Positions 25,647 through 35,253 of a stretch of 64,000 bases of DNA are shown piece by piece. The stretch's first letter is position 1. Every line of letters begins with the position of its first letter. The stretch lies in NCBI GenBank assembly GCA_965229525.1, contig OZ245886.1, positions 2,790,001-2,854,000 on the forward strand, written 5' to 3'. A program made the translations under genes and the position numbers. A model generated the notes under the pieces. That model worked only from the letters and a program-made list of their open reading frames with translations. It did not search any database and had not been told where the DNA came from. This DNA is from HXMU1420-13 sp965229525 (GTDB lineage: Bacteria; Bacteroidota; Rhodothermia; Balneolales; Balneolaceae).

Positions 25647-26270
25647 ATGTTGAAGAAATTTATGCTCAGCTTGCTTTTTGTAAGCGTAATTTGGTCGATT
25701 AATCTAAGTGCACAAGACAAAAAGACAATTTTAGTTTTTGGTGATAGTATCGCTGCTGGACTTGGGGTTGATCCTGAACAGGCATTTCCGGCAATCCTTC
25801 AAGAAAAAATCGATTCTGTAGGATTAGCATACAATGTAATAAACGGAGGATTAAGCGGTGAAACTTCTGCCGGCGGACTTCGCCGTATTTCCTGGGTGCT
25901 TCAGCGCAAGGTAGATATTATGATTCTAGAGCTTGGCGGTAATGATGGGCTCCGAGGTATTGATTTGACTAACACGAAAGAAAATCTTCAAGAAATCATT
26001 AACATTTCTCAAGCGAAAAATCCTGAAATCCAGGTTATAATTGCTGGAATGCAGGTTCCTCCGAATCTTGGAATAGAGTACACCAACGAATTTGTAAATT
26101 TATACCCATCACTGGCTGAAGAAAACAACCTGCCTTTAATTCCATTAATTTTAGACAAAGTAGGGGGATATGAACAATTTATGCAGCCTGATCAAATTCA
26201 CCCAAATGCAGCGGGGCATAGAGTTGTTGCAGAGACTGTTTGGGAAACCCTATATCCTATTATCAAATAA
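25647..26270 (+). CDS. tesA: TesA-like SGNH esterase / lysophospholipase L1
   Basis: 207 residues with a signal peptide (to NLSAQ). SGNH blocks: FGDSIAAGLG with catalytic Ser34, block II Gly in NGGLSGETSAGG, block III LGGNDGLRG with Asn, and block V DQIHPNAAGH with Asp and His. Also typical of TesA are ERRISWVLQ-type RRISWVLQRKVD and AGMQVPPNLG. The enzyme hydrolyses thioesters, aryl esters and lysophospholipids in the periplasm. It is divergent from ybbA-ybbP, the same neighbourhood as in E. coli. The PIG-L gene follows after 10 bases. Confidence 0.9.
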   Translation: MLKKFMLSLLFVSVIWSINLSAQDKKTILVFGDSIAAGLGVDPEQAFPAILQEKIDSVGLAYNVINGGLSGETSAGGLRRISWVLQRKVDIMILELGGNDGLRGIDLTNTKENLQEIINISQAKNPEIQVIIAGMQVPPNLGIEYTNEFVNLYPSLAEENNLPLIPLILDKVGGYEQFMQPDQIHPNAAGHRVVAETVWETLYPIIK

Positions 26271-26280
26271 GTTCGCAGAA

Positions 26281-27171
26281 ATGAAAAAAGCACTTTTTAT
26301 GGTTTTTGCTGTGATTGCTGTACCAGCAATGGCACAATCAGAATTGAATTACAAACCAAAAATTCTCCTCGTAACAGCCCATCCAGATGATGATGCCTTA
26401 GTGTCTGCAACGGTTTGGAAAACGACACAATTATTGAGTGGAACAGTTGATTTAGCATTACTAACCAATGGAGAGGGTGGGTATACATATTCTACCATGG
26501 GTAATTATTATTACGGACTAGAATTAGATAAAGAAGAAATTGGTCGTGAATTTTTGCCTTCAATTCGAAAGAAAGAGTTAATTGCAGGTGGGGATATTGT
26601 CGGTATTCGTAATTATTTCTTTTTCGATCAACAAGATTTCTATTTCACGTTAGATGTAGAAGAAACCCTCGAAAAGTGGAACACAGAACCAATTATTGAT
26701 CGTTTGGAAGAAATTATGATCGAAGAAGACTATGATTTCTTATTTCTTCTACTTCCTTTTGATCAATTTCATGGACACCACAAAGCTTCTACAGTAATTG
26801 CGTTACAGGCGATGGAAAGATTACCCGAATCAAATCGCCCTATTGCACTTCCGGCATTTATTCGTCGTGGACCTGATGATCCGGGTGTTGAATTCACAGA
26901 ATTAGCTGGGCATCCGAATACAAAGGCGATGGAAGGTGTAACCTTTGAATTTGACCGAAACCAAACTTTTGGTGTTAATGATCGACTCAATTATACATTA
27001 ATAGCTCATTGGGTAATTGCTGAGCATAAATCACAAGGTACCATGCAGATGCGTATGCAAAATTCAATAGGTAATATTGAGCAATTCTGGTATTTAGAAA
27101 TTAACGGTGATGATAATCTGCAAAAAACCAGAGAGTATTTTGAAGCTGTTAACTCAGTTCAACCTGATTAG
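26281..27171 (+). CDS. PIG-L family deacetylase, secreted
   Basis: 297 residues from ATG 26281, which gives a clean signal peptide (MKKALFMVFAVIAVPAMAQS); longer in-frame starts run into tesA. The zinc-site motif AHPDDD is at 33-38 and the later histidine pair is in FDQFHGHHKAS. The LLTNGEGG segment is also typical of the family. PIG-L/LmbE enzymes remove N-acetyl groups from amino sugars and related substrates. Substrate unknown. It is probably in an operon with tesA and overlaps the convergent SIMPL gene by four bases. Confidence 0.88.
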   Translation: MKKALFMVFAVIAVPAMAQSELNYKPKILLVTAHPDDDALVSATVWKTTQLLSGTVDLALLTNGEGGYTYSTMGNYYYGLELDKEEIGREFLPSIRKKELIAGGDIVGIRNYFFFDQQDFYFTLDVEETLEKWNTEPIIDRLEEIMIEEDYDFLFLLLPFDQFHGHHKASTVIALQAMERLPESNRPIALPAFIRRGPDDPGVEFTELAGHPNTKAMEGVTFEFDRNQTFGVNDRLNYTLIAHWVIAEHKSQGTMQMRMQNSIGNIEQFWYLEINGDDNLQKTREYFEAVNSVQPD

Positions 27172-27863
27172 TTTTCGATCTTAAATTGAATCGAAATATT
27201 AGCTGATACACTTACAACCTGTTCAAAATCCATCATTGATGGAGCACTTTCAGACATAACCATCATGGCATCCATTCTGCTCGCTTGATATGGCTGTACC
27301 ATGTGTTCCGAATAGGTGATTGAATATGTATTGCCTAATTCAACTCCAGTTGCCTCAGCAATTAACGTTGCTCGAGCTCGCGCTGCATGAATCGCAGAAA
27401 GTAAAGCAGCTTCTTTACCTTCTTCAATTTGTGAACTTGAAAATGACCCACTGAATGAATCAAAATTATTCTCGATAAGCGTCAACTGAATTTCTTCGTA
27501 GATGTCAAAATCATCGAAAGTAACACTAACCTGTTGGTTTGTTCGCGAAGAATGATCTCGTTGATTATTTCGATACATTTTATCAATGCGGATTGGTTGA
27601 AATTGGATATTATCCTCTTCGATCTCAAATTTTTGAAGTAACCCAGCCAACAAAGTTTCTTGCTCTTTGTGTTTGTTAAAAGCTAGTCTTGGATTTCTTT
27701 CTTCCGCATTCAGATTTATGTTAAATACAATTCGATCAGCGGGTAGATATTCGGTGGCACTCATCGAAATATTGATGGTGCCATTTTCTCCATCTAATGT
27801 CTGTGCTGTTGCACTACAGCCTATTCCAATCATTAATACGAATAGATAAATCCCTTTTCTCAT
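27168..27863 (-). CDS. SIMPL-domain (DUF541) periplasmic protein
   Basis: About 231 residues from ATG 27863 (MRKGIYLF); a start 12 bases further upstream is also possible. A signal or lipoprotein-like leader (IGIGCSATAQ) precedes the SIMPL domain: INISMSATEYLPADRIVFNINL at the start, the KIEEDNIQFQPI-like strand, and the helix AIHAARARATLIAEATGVELG, then a final strand of VSVSANISIQFKI type. The biochemical role of SIMPL proteins is poorly defined; they occur in the cell envelope. A tail-to-tail four-base overlap joins it to the PIG-L gene. Confidence 0.8.
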   Translation of the reverse strand: MRKGIYLFVLMIGIGCSATAQTLDGENGTINISMSATEYLPADRIVFNINLNAEERNPRLAFNKHKEQETLLAGLLQKFEIEEDNIQFQPIRIDKMYRNNQRDHSSRTNQQVSVTFDDFDIYEEIQLTLIENNFDSFSGSFSSSQIEEGKEAALLSAIHAARARATLIAEATGVELGNTYSITYSEHMVQPYQASRMDAMMVMSESAPSMMDFEQVVSVSANISIQFKIEN

Positions 27864-27915
27864 GACAAATACCATTTATTGATGTTCAGTTTTTAAAACT
27901 TAAGTAATTAGTAGT

Positions 27916-28608
27916 CTATTGCCCGTCCAGTAAAATTTTCACATCCTCTAGCATTAGTTCAACCCACTCAGTATACATTTTTCCGGAAGGATGTAGTCTA
28001 TCATTCGCTATATATGAATCGTCATCTTTCGCTTTTTCTGATATTGGAGTGATGTTGAAAAATGGAATTCCAAATTGTTCTGCGATTTGATGAGCATATG
28101 CGTCATATGCCAAAAGTTCTTGTCTAATTCTCTCTTCGCCACGAGATTGCCCAAATGGCGTTACGCCATAATTAGGAATAGAAACCATGAAAACTCTATC
28201 CGCTGTTCCTCCTGCTAACGCGATTGCTCGATTTACTAAATCAACCAATTCCTTTTCGTAGATTTCAAAATCATAGCCCCTAAACTGATTATTTACTCCA
28301 ATCAAAAGAGATACAAGCTGGTAATTGGAATCAGGGTTTTCAGCTGATATTCCAGACATAAGTTCGGCAGTTGTCCACCCAGTTGTTGCTATGATATCGG
28401 TAGTTATGATGCTGTAACCATGTGCATTCAAAGAATCGGAAAGTTGAATAGGCCAGCGTTCATTTTCAGGAACTGATTCGCCTATTGTGTATGAATCACC
28501 TAGTGCTAAATAACGAAATTCTTGGGCCTCAATTGGTGTTTTTGGCGAGGAACACCCAATAAAAATTATTAAAAATAGAGATGAAAATAGTCTTAAATAG
28601 GTCTGCAA
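27916..28608 (-). CDS. SGNH/GDSL hydrolase lipoprotein
   Basis: 230 residues. Lipobox IIFIGC (Cys19), then the SGNH blocks: LALGDSYTIGES with the catalytic Ser, ATTGWTTAEL as block II, LLIGVNNQFRG as block III with Asn, and NDRLHPSGKMY as block V with Asp and His. All catalytic residues are present. It is a lipid-anchored esterase or deacylase of unknown substrate. It is divergent from the TonB receptor gene that is itself paired with another SGNH lipoprotein. Confidence 0.88.
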   Translation of the reverse strand: MQTYLRLFSSLFLIIFIGCSSPKTPIEAQEFRYLALGDSYTIGESVPENERWPIQLSDSLNAHGYSIITTDIIATTGWTTAELMSGISAENPDSNYQLVSLLIGVNNQFRGYDFEIYEKELVDLVNRAIALAGGTADRVFMVSIPNYGVTPFGQSRGEERIRQELLAYDAYAHQIAEQFGIPFFNITPISEKAKDDDSYIANDRLHPSGKMYTEWVELMLEDVKILLDGQ

Positions 28609-28715
28609 TGCGGTGGATTTTATTTTAGAAAAACGAAGAAAAGCATTTTTTAAGAAAATTAAAGGTCATAATAAGTCGCTTTTTTAGTAATTTTGCGCGA
28701 TTTACGAGTTGGAAG

Positions 28716-28786
28716 CGCTTGCATAAACCCAAAAACAAGCGTTATTTATCTATGCTAAATTCTCGGTAGGGGTGAAATCATCTACC
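28716..28786 (+). promoter_or_regulatory. Leader with two short hairpins before the TonB receptor gene
   Basis: The gap 28609-28839 holds the receptor's 5' leader. CGCTTG (28716-28721) pairs with CAAGCG (28736-28741), and GGTAG (28765-28769) pairs with CTACC (28782-28786). A TAATTTTG element at 28688-28695 fits the Bacteroidota -7 pattern TAnnTTTG, without a clear upstream TTG. No known riboswitch is recognised. Confidence 0.35.
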
Positions 28787-28839
28787 AAGTTGGAGTAAAT
28801 ACACAAATCATCTTAACAAAAACTTAATCAGGATCAGAT

Positions 28840-31755
28840 ATGAGTAAACAGATACGGCGTATAGTCTTTCTGTGTCTAGGTTTATGTATCGGGTTTGGTC
28901 AGGCAACTTATGCTAATACTATACTCAATGCAGACACAGAAATTACAGGTCGAGTAGTTGATGCCGATGGTGAACCATTAGCCGGTGTTAACATCAGAGT
29001 AAAAGATCGCATTGTTGGTACATCTACTGATGTGAATGGAAATTTCTCACTTTCAGTGTCGCAGGACCCGCCTTTAACATTGATATTTTCAATAGTAGGC
29101 TTTCAATCCGTAGAAATTGATATCACCCAAAATAATGAAGACATCGATGTTATATTGCAAGAGCAAACAATATTTGGGGATGATGTTGTAGTCTCTGCAT
29201 CCAGAGTAGAAGAAAGTATTCTTCAATCTCCAGTTTCGATAGAAAAAATTGATGTATTGGACATCCAGGCTGCTGCAACAACAAGTTTCTATGATGCTAT
29301 CGGAAATCTAAAAGGTGTTGATTTTAGTACCCAGAGTTTAACATTCAAATCAATCAACACTCGCGGATTTGCTGCGAACGGTAATACTCGTTTTGTACAA
29401 CTAATCGATGGTATCGATAATCAGGCTCCGGGATTAAACTTCGCAGTAGGTAATATTGTTGGAATCTCTGAATTAGATTTAGAAAGTGTTGAGTTGATCC
29501 CTGGTGCAGCATCTGCATTATACGGTCCAAACGCAATCAATGGTATTCTTTTGATGAACAGCAAGAGTGCTTTTGATTATCAAGGTGTGTCTTTCAGTGT
29601 TAAAACGGGCGTAAACCATATTGATAGTGCAGTGGAAGATCCATCTTTGTATCAGAGCTATAGTGCGCGATATGCCAAGTCGTTCAACGACAAATTCGCA
29701 TTCAAAGTAAATGCCTCATATCTGAGAGCAAATGATTTCGTGGGCGAAGATTTCCGAGATCAATCAGGATTAATTGAACGAGGTGGTTCTTCTCGAGAGT
29801 CAGCTTTAGTGCCTCGATTATATGATGGAGCAAATGTTTATGGTGATTTTGGAATAACTGTGGGAGCCGTTGCTGATATTGTTATTGCCGGTGGAAGTGC
29901 ACCTGGCGCTACTCCTGCTGATATCGCACTCGCAGATCAGGTAATCGCAACTAGAGCTCTTTTCCCCGATGGAATTGATGGGGCTTTCACTACAACTGGA
30001 TATGCAGAATCTTCATTCGTTGATAATACAACTGAGTCTATCAAATTAGGTGCTGCATTGCATTATCGTTTAAATGATAACTTTGAGTTAGTAGGTCAAT
30101 ATAATATTGGGTACGGTAGTACAGTGTATACTGCAAATGACCGTTTTGTGCTAGATGATTTCTCGATTTGGACTGGAAAAATTGAACTAAGAAACCCTGA
30201 TTTTTATCTACGTGCGTACACAACACAAGAAGATGCAGGTGATTCTTATGCAGCGAATACACTTGCTTCACTAATCAATCAGCAAACCTATTTAACCCCA
30301 TATTTCTCAACATTTGCTGGTGCACGAACTCAGGGTCTAACTGTTGAACAATCTCATGCTGCAGCACGTCAAGCGGCTGATGCAGTTCAACTTTCACCTG
30401 ATAGTCAGGAGTTTCAGGATCTGGCCAAAACGCTGCGAAATACACCTATTTCGCAAGGTGGAGCACAATTCCTTGATAAATCAGATCTTTATCATGCGGA
30501 AGGTTTCTACAACTTTGGAAGTGTAATTGATCCCGAGGTTGTTCAGGTTGTAGCTGGTGTGAACGTTAGACGTTATGCGCTCGAATCTCAAGGCACGCTA
30601 TTTGCCCTTCAAGATAACGGCGATGAGTTTGATATTGATGAATGGGGAGCTTTTGCTCAATTCGGTAAGCAGGTTATGGATGGAAATCTCGATTTAAGTG
30701 CTTCGTTTAGATACGACAAAAACGAGTACTTCGATGGTCAACTTTCTCCAAGAGCATCAGCGATTTTAACCGTTGCTGATAACCATAACTTCCGAGCATC
30801 CTTCCAACGAGGATTCAGAATTCCTACCACGCAGGATCAGTTTATTGATCTTGATGTAGTCTCTCGTCGTTTAATTGGTTCTAATCCTGCGCTTGTTAAT
30901 CGATATAATTTCGAAACGAATACAGTATATACAGGTGTAGCAAGTGCAAGGGCTGCATTAGCAGGTGGTGCAGATTTAGCATCTGCAATGGCTTTGGTTC
31001 AGCCTTTCAATTTTGAAGATTTCCAGCCGGAAAAAATTCAAACGTGGGAGATAGGCTACAAGGCATTGATTGGAGATAACCTGTTTATCGATGCATATTA
31101 TTATTTTAGTGACTATACCGATTTTATCGCTGAAGTTACTTTCACTCAAGGAATTCCTGGTGGTTTAACAGTTATGCCTGATGGTTCAACGTACACAGGT
31201 GCAACAGCAGTAGGCACAGATGCCTGGGCAACATCAGTGGTAACTCAGACAGACCCTAATAATCCAAACCAATCTTTTGCTACTCAGTCATATGGATTTG
31301 ATATCAATGCTGATGGTAATGTACGATCACATGGTTGGGCTGTAACCGCCGACTATTCTCTTACAGGCGGATTTGTAGTAGGAGGTAATATTTCATATAA
31401 CAAACTACTAGATCAGGATGATTTGATAGATCAAGGTTTCAATGCCAGTTACAACACTCCGGAGTGGAGATACAATGTTAAGTTTTCAAACAGAAAGCTT
31501 ACTGATAATGTTGGATTTAATGTTACATACCGTTGGCAGGATGCGTACCTATGGGAGTCTTCTATTGGTAGCGGTATAATTGATGCGTTCGGTACTATGG
31601 ATGCTCAGATTAGCTATAAACTTGATGCATACAATACCATTCTAAAAATCGGCGGAAGTAACATCCTAAACGAGCGTTATACTACTTCGTTAGCAAATCC
31701 AAATTTAGGTGCGATTTATTACTTCTCGCTAACTTTCGATCAATTCCTGAACTAA
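28840..31755 (+). CDS. TonB-dependent receptor with CarboxypepD-regulatory-like domain
   Basis: 971 residues. Signal peptide about 1-26, a carboxypeptidase-regulatory-like domain (ITGRVVDADGEPLAGVNI, about 31-107), a TonB-box-like DDVVVSASR, the plug (YDAIGNLKGVDFSTQSLTFK to about 235) and a large barrel ending NPNLGAIYYFSLTFDQFLN. Unlike SusC it has no SusD partner. The next gene, 16 bases on, is a lipid-anchored SGNH hydrolase, suggesting that esterified or lipidic substrates are processed at the surface and imported. The ligand is unknown. Confidence 0.9.
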   Translation: MSKQIRRIVFLCLGLCIGFGQATYANTILNADTEITGRVVDADGEPLAGVNIRVKDRIVGTSTDVNGNFSLSVSQDPPLTLIFSIVGFQSVEIDITQNNEDIDVILQEQTIFGDDVVVSASRVEESILQSPVSIEKIDVLDIQAAATTSFYDAIGNLKGVDFSTQSLTFKSINTRGFAANGNTRFVQLIDGIDNQAPGLNFAVGNIVGISELDLESVELIPGAASALYGPNAINGILLMNSKSAFDYQGVSFSVKTGVNHIDSAVEDPSLYQSYSARYAKSFNDKFAFKVNASYLRANDFVGEDFRDQSGLIERGGSSRESALVPRLYDGANVYGDFGITVGAVADIVIAGGSAPGATPADIALADQVIATRALFPDGIDGAFTTTGYAESSFVDNTTESIKLGAALHYRLNDNFELVGQYNIGYGSTVYTANDRFVLDDFSIWTGKIELRNPDFYLRAYTTQEDAGDSYAANTLASLINQQTYLTPYFSTFAGARTQGLTVEQSHAAARQAADAVQLSPDSQEFQDLAKTLRNTPISQGGAQFLDKSDLYHAEGFYNFGSVIDPEVVQVVAGVNVRRYALESQGTLFALQDNGDEFDIDEWGAFAQFGKQVMDGNLDLSASFRYDKNEYFDGQLSPRASAILTVADNHNFRASFQRGFRIPTTQDQFIDLDVVSRRLIGSNPALVNRYNFETNTVYTGVASARAALAGGADLASAMALVQPFNFEDFQPEKIQTWEIGYKALIGDNLFIDAYYYFSDYTDFIAEVTFTQGIPGGLTVMPDGSTYTGATAVGTDAWATSVVTQTDPNNPNQSFATQSYGFDINADGNVRSHGWAVTADYSLTGGFVVGGNISYNKLLDQDDLIDQGFNASYNTPEWRYNVKFSNRKLTDNVGFNVTYRWQDAYLWESSIGSGIIDAFGTMDAQISYKLDAYNTILKIGGSNILNERYTTSLANPNLGAIYYFSLTFDQFLN

Positions 31756-31770
31756 TAAGACTTTACAGAA

Positions 31771-33324
31771 ATGAAAAATTCATATAAATCTATATTCTTT
31801 GTACTTGGTCTTGCAGTTCTATTGAATGCCTGTGAAGGCCAGGGAGACTCGCTAATAAACGATAGATTAGAAGATAATCCGCTTCCAACTGTACCTGATT
31901 ATACCTCGGGTAGTGCCGACTTCAGCAATTTCGTATCCATTGGGGCTTCATTTACTGCTGGTTATGCGGATGGGGCCTTATACAATCTTGCTCAGCAAAA
32001 TTCTTTCCCGGCAATGATTGCATCTTCTTTTGGTGCAACGATAGATGGCGGGATTACTTTCCAACAACCAGATATAAATTCCGAAAAAGGATTTAATACG
32101 AGTGTTGGTCAAGCCGCTGATACACCTAATCCGCTTGGGCGTTTTAAGTTAGATACTAGTATTCCAGGTCCTTCCCCAACAATAGGTGGAGATCCGATTG
32201 GAGCTTATTCAGGTCCTCAGATTCACAATTTTGGTGTTCCCGGTATTCAAGTTGGTCAATTAGTTACACCGTTAACTGGCGGACCAGCAGACCCTGCTAA
32301 CCCTGCTTTCAATCCATTTTATCAGCGATTTGCAAGTGCACCAGGAACATCAACTATTTTAGGTGATGTGGTTGCAACTCAACCTACATTCTTTACGCTT
32401 TTTATTGGCGGTAACGATGTACTTGGGTACGCAGTTTCTGGTGGTGCGAATGATGGTATTTTAACGGATGCAGCAACTTTCCAGGCAGCGTATGGAGCTG
32501 TTATTAATACATTGATGTCTTCAACATCTGCCGATGGCGCTGTTATGGATATCCCATTTTTCTTAGGGCTGCCATATTTCCAAGCTGTACCATTTAATGC
32601 TATACCTGTTACAGACCAAGCTTCTGTAGATGCACTTAATAGTGCATATGCTGCCTATAATGGTGGATTACAAGCTGCAGTTGCAGGTTCATTGATAACT
32701 GCTGAAGAAGCTACTCGAAGAACAATTAACTTTGCTTTAGGTGCTAATGCATTTGTAATGGAAGATGAGTCTTTGACAGACCTTTCCGCTCTTGGATTGC
32801 CTAATTATCGCCAGTCAGAAGCTACTGATATAACATTACTAGGAGCGGCTGCCGCATTCCCAACAGGCGTAGGAACTCAAACACCAGCCGGTGATGAGTT
32901 AGTACTAACTCCAGAGGAACAAGCAACAATTGAGACAAGTAGACAAACCTTTAATGGTATTATTGCTGCAATTGTTACTGATGCAGCTGTAGTGAATCGC
33001 ATCGCGCTTATTCAAGCAACACCATTTGCAAATCCAATTGACCCAACAAGCTGTACAGGTGGTACATTTTGTGATGTGTTTGGTTTCACTGATGGTGCAC
33101 CTGGGATTACAATTGAAGGTGTTAATTTAGCTCCAGATTTCTCACCCAATGGAATCTTCTCAACCGACGGGATTCACTTAAATCCAAGAGGTTCTGCTAT
33201 CTTTGCAAATGATTGGATTAATGCAATTGAAGCGAAATTTGGAGCAACGTTACCTGCCGTTAATGTAAACAATCTACCTTCTGTAGTTGTATGCGGTGTT
33301 GGTGATTGTGTGAGTGAACAGTAA
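31771..33324 (+). CDS. Large SGNH-like lipoprotein paired with the TonB receptor
   Basis: 517 residues. Lipobox VLLNAC (Cys21). Block I reads SIGASFTAGYADG, so the Asp of the usual GDS is Ala while the Ser is kept. Block III is LFIGGNDVLGYA and block V is STDGIHLNPRGSAIF with Asp and His. Long insertions between blocks (about 130-330) make it twice the size of ordinary SGNH enzymes. Probably a surface lipoprotein acting with the receptor encoded just upstream. A terminator hairpin follows at 33347. Confidence 0.82.
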   Translation: MKNSYKSIFFVLGLAVLLNACEGQGDSLINDRLEDNPLPTVPDYTSGSADFSNFVSIGASFTAGYADGALYNLAQQNSFPAMIASSFGATIDGGITFQQPDINSEKGFNTSVGQAADTPNPLGRFKLDTSIPGPSPTIGGDPIGAYSGPQIHNFGVPGIQVGQLVTPLTGGPADPANPAFNPFYQRFASAPGTSTILGDVVATQPTFFTLFIGGNDVLGYAVSGGANDGILTDAATFQAAYGAVINTLMSSTSADGAVMDIPFFLGLPYFQAVPFNAIPVTDQASVDALNSAYAAYNGGLQAAVAGSLITAEEATRRTINFALGANAFVMEDESLTDLSALGLPNYRQSEATDITLLGAAAAFPTGVGTQTPAGDELVLTPEEQATIETSRQTFNGIIAAIVTDAAVVNRIALIQATPFANPIDPTSCTGGTFCDVFGFTDGAPGITIEGVNLAPDFSPNGIFSTDGIHLNPRGSAIFANDWINAIEAKFGATLPAVNVNNLPSVVVCGVGDCVSEQ

Positions 33325-33346
33325 ATCTGTTTAACTGAAATTTATT

Positions 33347-33379
33347 AAAGCCTTCATGCCATGCATGGAGGCTTTTTTT
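33347..33379 (+). terminator. Terminator after the receptor / SGNH operon
   Basis: AAAGCCTTCATG pairs with CATGGAGGCTTT (one G-T pair) around a short loop and is followed by a run of T. It separates this operon from grpE. Confidence 0.8.
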
Positions 33380-33490
33380 ATATGCATTAGTTAAAACGTA
33401 AGTTTGTCACATTGCTTTTTAATAGGGGTGATGGCATCATATTTGCTATCAGGATTCAAAACTACTAAAACACTGGTGTAATTCTTAGAA

Positions 33491-34078
33491 ATGAGTACAG
33501 ACGACATCAAAAACGAAGAATTAGAACAAGAAATTAATACTACTGAATCTCAGTCTTCAGTAGAAACAGAGGAAACTTTGGGAAAAACAGACGATGCCAT
33601 TGAGCAGGAAATGGACGAGCAGGAACAAGAAATCATACGTTTGCAAGAGGAACTAGCAGCTGCGAAAGATTCACTACTTAGAAAAGCAGCTGAATTAGAA
33701 AATGTTAGAAAAAGAGTACAAAGAGAGAGAGCAGCACTATATGAAGACGCGAAGGTTGCTGCATTACAAGAATTTTTACCAATCTCAGAAGATCTGTTTC
33801 GTGTACTTACTGCAACCGAAGAATATGAAGTGGATGCAAATTTTAAATCTGGTGTGAAACTCGTTGCGGATAAGTTCGAAGAGGTGTTTAGTAAATATGG
33901 GGTTGAAGTTATCAATGAAATAGGAATCCCATTTGACGTAAACCTACACGACGCTATGCTAAAACAGCCATCACCTAATGAAAAGACAGAAAGTGATACA
34001 GTACTTCAGGTTTTAGAAAATGGCTTTAAAATTGGGAACAAAGTTATTAAACACGCTAAAGTGATCGTAAGCGAATAA
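33491..34078 (+). CDS. grpE: GrpE nucleotide exchange factor
   Basis: 195 residues. An acidic N-terminal stretch, a long coiled coil (EQEQEIIRLQEELAAAKDSLLRKAAELENVRKR is its core), then the beta-domain with the family signature GVEVINEIGIPFDVNLHDAMLKQP and a final KVIKHAKVIVSE. GrpE releases ADP from DnaK in protein folding and heat shock. dnaJ follows after 8 bases; dnaK is not in the window. No CIRCE element is seen upstream. Confidence 0.95.
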   Translation: MSTDDIKNEELEQEINTTESQSSVETEETLGKTDDAIEQEMDEQEQEIIRLQEELAAAKDSLLRKAAELENVRKRVQRERAALYEDAKVAALQEFLPISEDLFRVLTATEEYEVDANFKSGVKLVADKFEEVFSKYGVEVINEIGIPFDVNLHDAMLKQPSPNEKTESDTVLQVLENGFKIGNKVIKHAKVIVSE

Positions 34079-34086
34079 GGTCAATT

Positions 34087-35253
34087 ATGAGTAAGCGAGA
34101 TTATTATGAAATTCTGGGCGTAGGTAAAGATGCCGGCGAAGCTGAAATGAAAAAGGCTTATCGCAAATTGGCTATGAAATACCACCCCGATAGAAACAAG
34201 GGAGATGCTAATGCAGAAGAAAAATTTAAGGAAGCTGCTGAAGCATATGAAGTTCTTCGCGATCCCCAAAAGAAAGCCAGATATGATCAATTTGGTCACG
34301 CAGGTGTAAATGGCCAAGGTGGATTTGGTGGCGGTGTAGAATTCGACGTCGAGGATATTTTTAGCCGATTCGGTGACATTTTTGGTGGTGGATTTTTTGG
34401 TGAAGATATTTTCGGTGGTGGTCGATCAAGATCTCGCGGTGGACGCCGCCAACCGGGAACCCCTGGTTCTGATATGAAAATCAGAATGCCTCTCACACTT
34501 GAAGAAATTGCTTTCGGAACTGAAAAAACACTAAAAGTAAAAAAGCAGATTACTTGTAATACTTGTGATGGTACTGGTGCTGCCTCAAATTCTGATTTCG
34601 AAACATGTGGTACGTGTAACGGAATGGGAGAGGTAAGACAGGTTACCAGAACGATGCTGGGACAAATGGTTAACGTTCAGCCATGCCCAACCTGTCAGGG
34701 CGAAGGCCGCATTATCAAGAACAAGTGTAAGACCTGTAATGGAGAAGGTCGTGAAAAAGGGGAAGAGACCATCAAAGTGAGTATACCATCTGGAGTTTCT
34801 AATGGTAATTATATCACCTTAAGAGGGCAGGGTAATGCCGGACGACGTGGTGGTCAAGCTGGTGATTTAATAGTTTTAATTGAAGAGAAAGAACATGAAC
34901 ACTTCATTCGCGATGGCAATAATATTTACTATGATTTAGGTCTTAGTATTCCAGATGCAATTTTAGGAAGTGAACAAGAAGTGCCAACGCTTAAAGGGAA
35001 AGCTAAACTAAAAATTGACGCAGGAACTCAGCCGGGCAAACTATTGAGAATGCGCGGTAAAGGAATTATTGGGCTAAACAATAGTGGAGAAGGAGATCAA
35101 TTTGTTCGTGTAAATGTGTACATGCCTAAAGACCTTACCGAAGCGGAAAAGAAATCAATAGAGTCACTAAGAGATTCTAAAAACTTCAGTGCCAGTAATC
35201 AAACCAAAGAAGAAAAAAGCTTCTTTAGTAAGATGAAGGATGTGTTTGGCTAG
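34087..35253 (+). CDS. dnaJ: DnaJ co-chaperone, type I
   Basis: 388 residues. J domain at 1-70 with the His-Pro-Asp loop (YHPDRNKG), a Gly/Phe-rich region (about 75-130), four zinc-finger repeats of CxxCxGxG type (CNTCDGTG, CGTCNGMG, CPTCQGEG, CKTCNGEG) and the C-terminal substrate-binding domains. It activates DnaK ATPase and holds unfolded proteins. It is co-transcribed with grpE. Its TAG stop overlaps the stop of a convergent acetyltransferase gene by four bases (CTAG). Confidence 0.96.
   Translation: MSKRDYYEILGVGKDAGEAEMKKAYRKLAMKYHPDRNKGDANAEEKFKEAAEAYEVLRDPQKKARYDQFGHAGVNGQGGFGGGVEFDVEDIFSRFGDIFGGGFFGEDIFGGGRSRSRGGRRQPGTPGSDMKIRMPLTLEEIAFGTEKTLKVKKQITCNTCDGTGAASNSDFETCGTCNGMGEVRQVTRTMLGQMVNVQPCPTCQGEGRIIKNKCKTCNGEGREKGEETIKVSIPSGVSNGNYITLRGQGNAGRRGGQAGDLIVLIEEKEHEHFIRDGNNIYYDLGLSIPDAILGSEQEVPTLKGKAKLKIDAGTQPGKLLRMRGKGIIGLNNSGEGDQFVRVNVYMPKDLTEAEKKSIESLRDSKNFSASNQTKEEKSFFSKMKDVFG

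Noticed and set aside
28765..28786. Riboswitch in the TonB receptor leader
   Set aside because: Only a 5-bp hairpin; no conserved core of thiamine, cobalamin or other known riboswitch classes is seen.
33380..33490. CIRCE element before grpE
   Set aside because: No TTAGCACTC-N9-GAGTGCTAA or near match is present.
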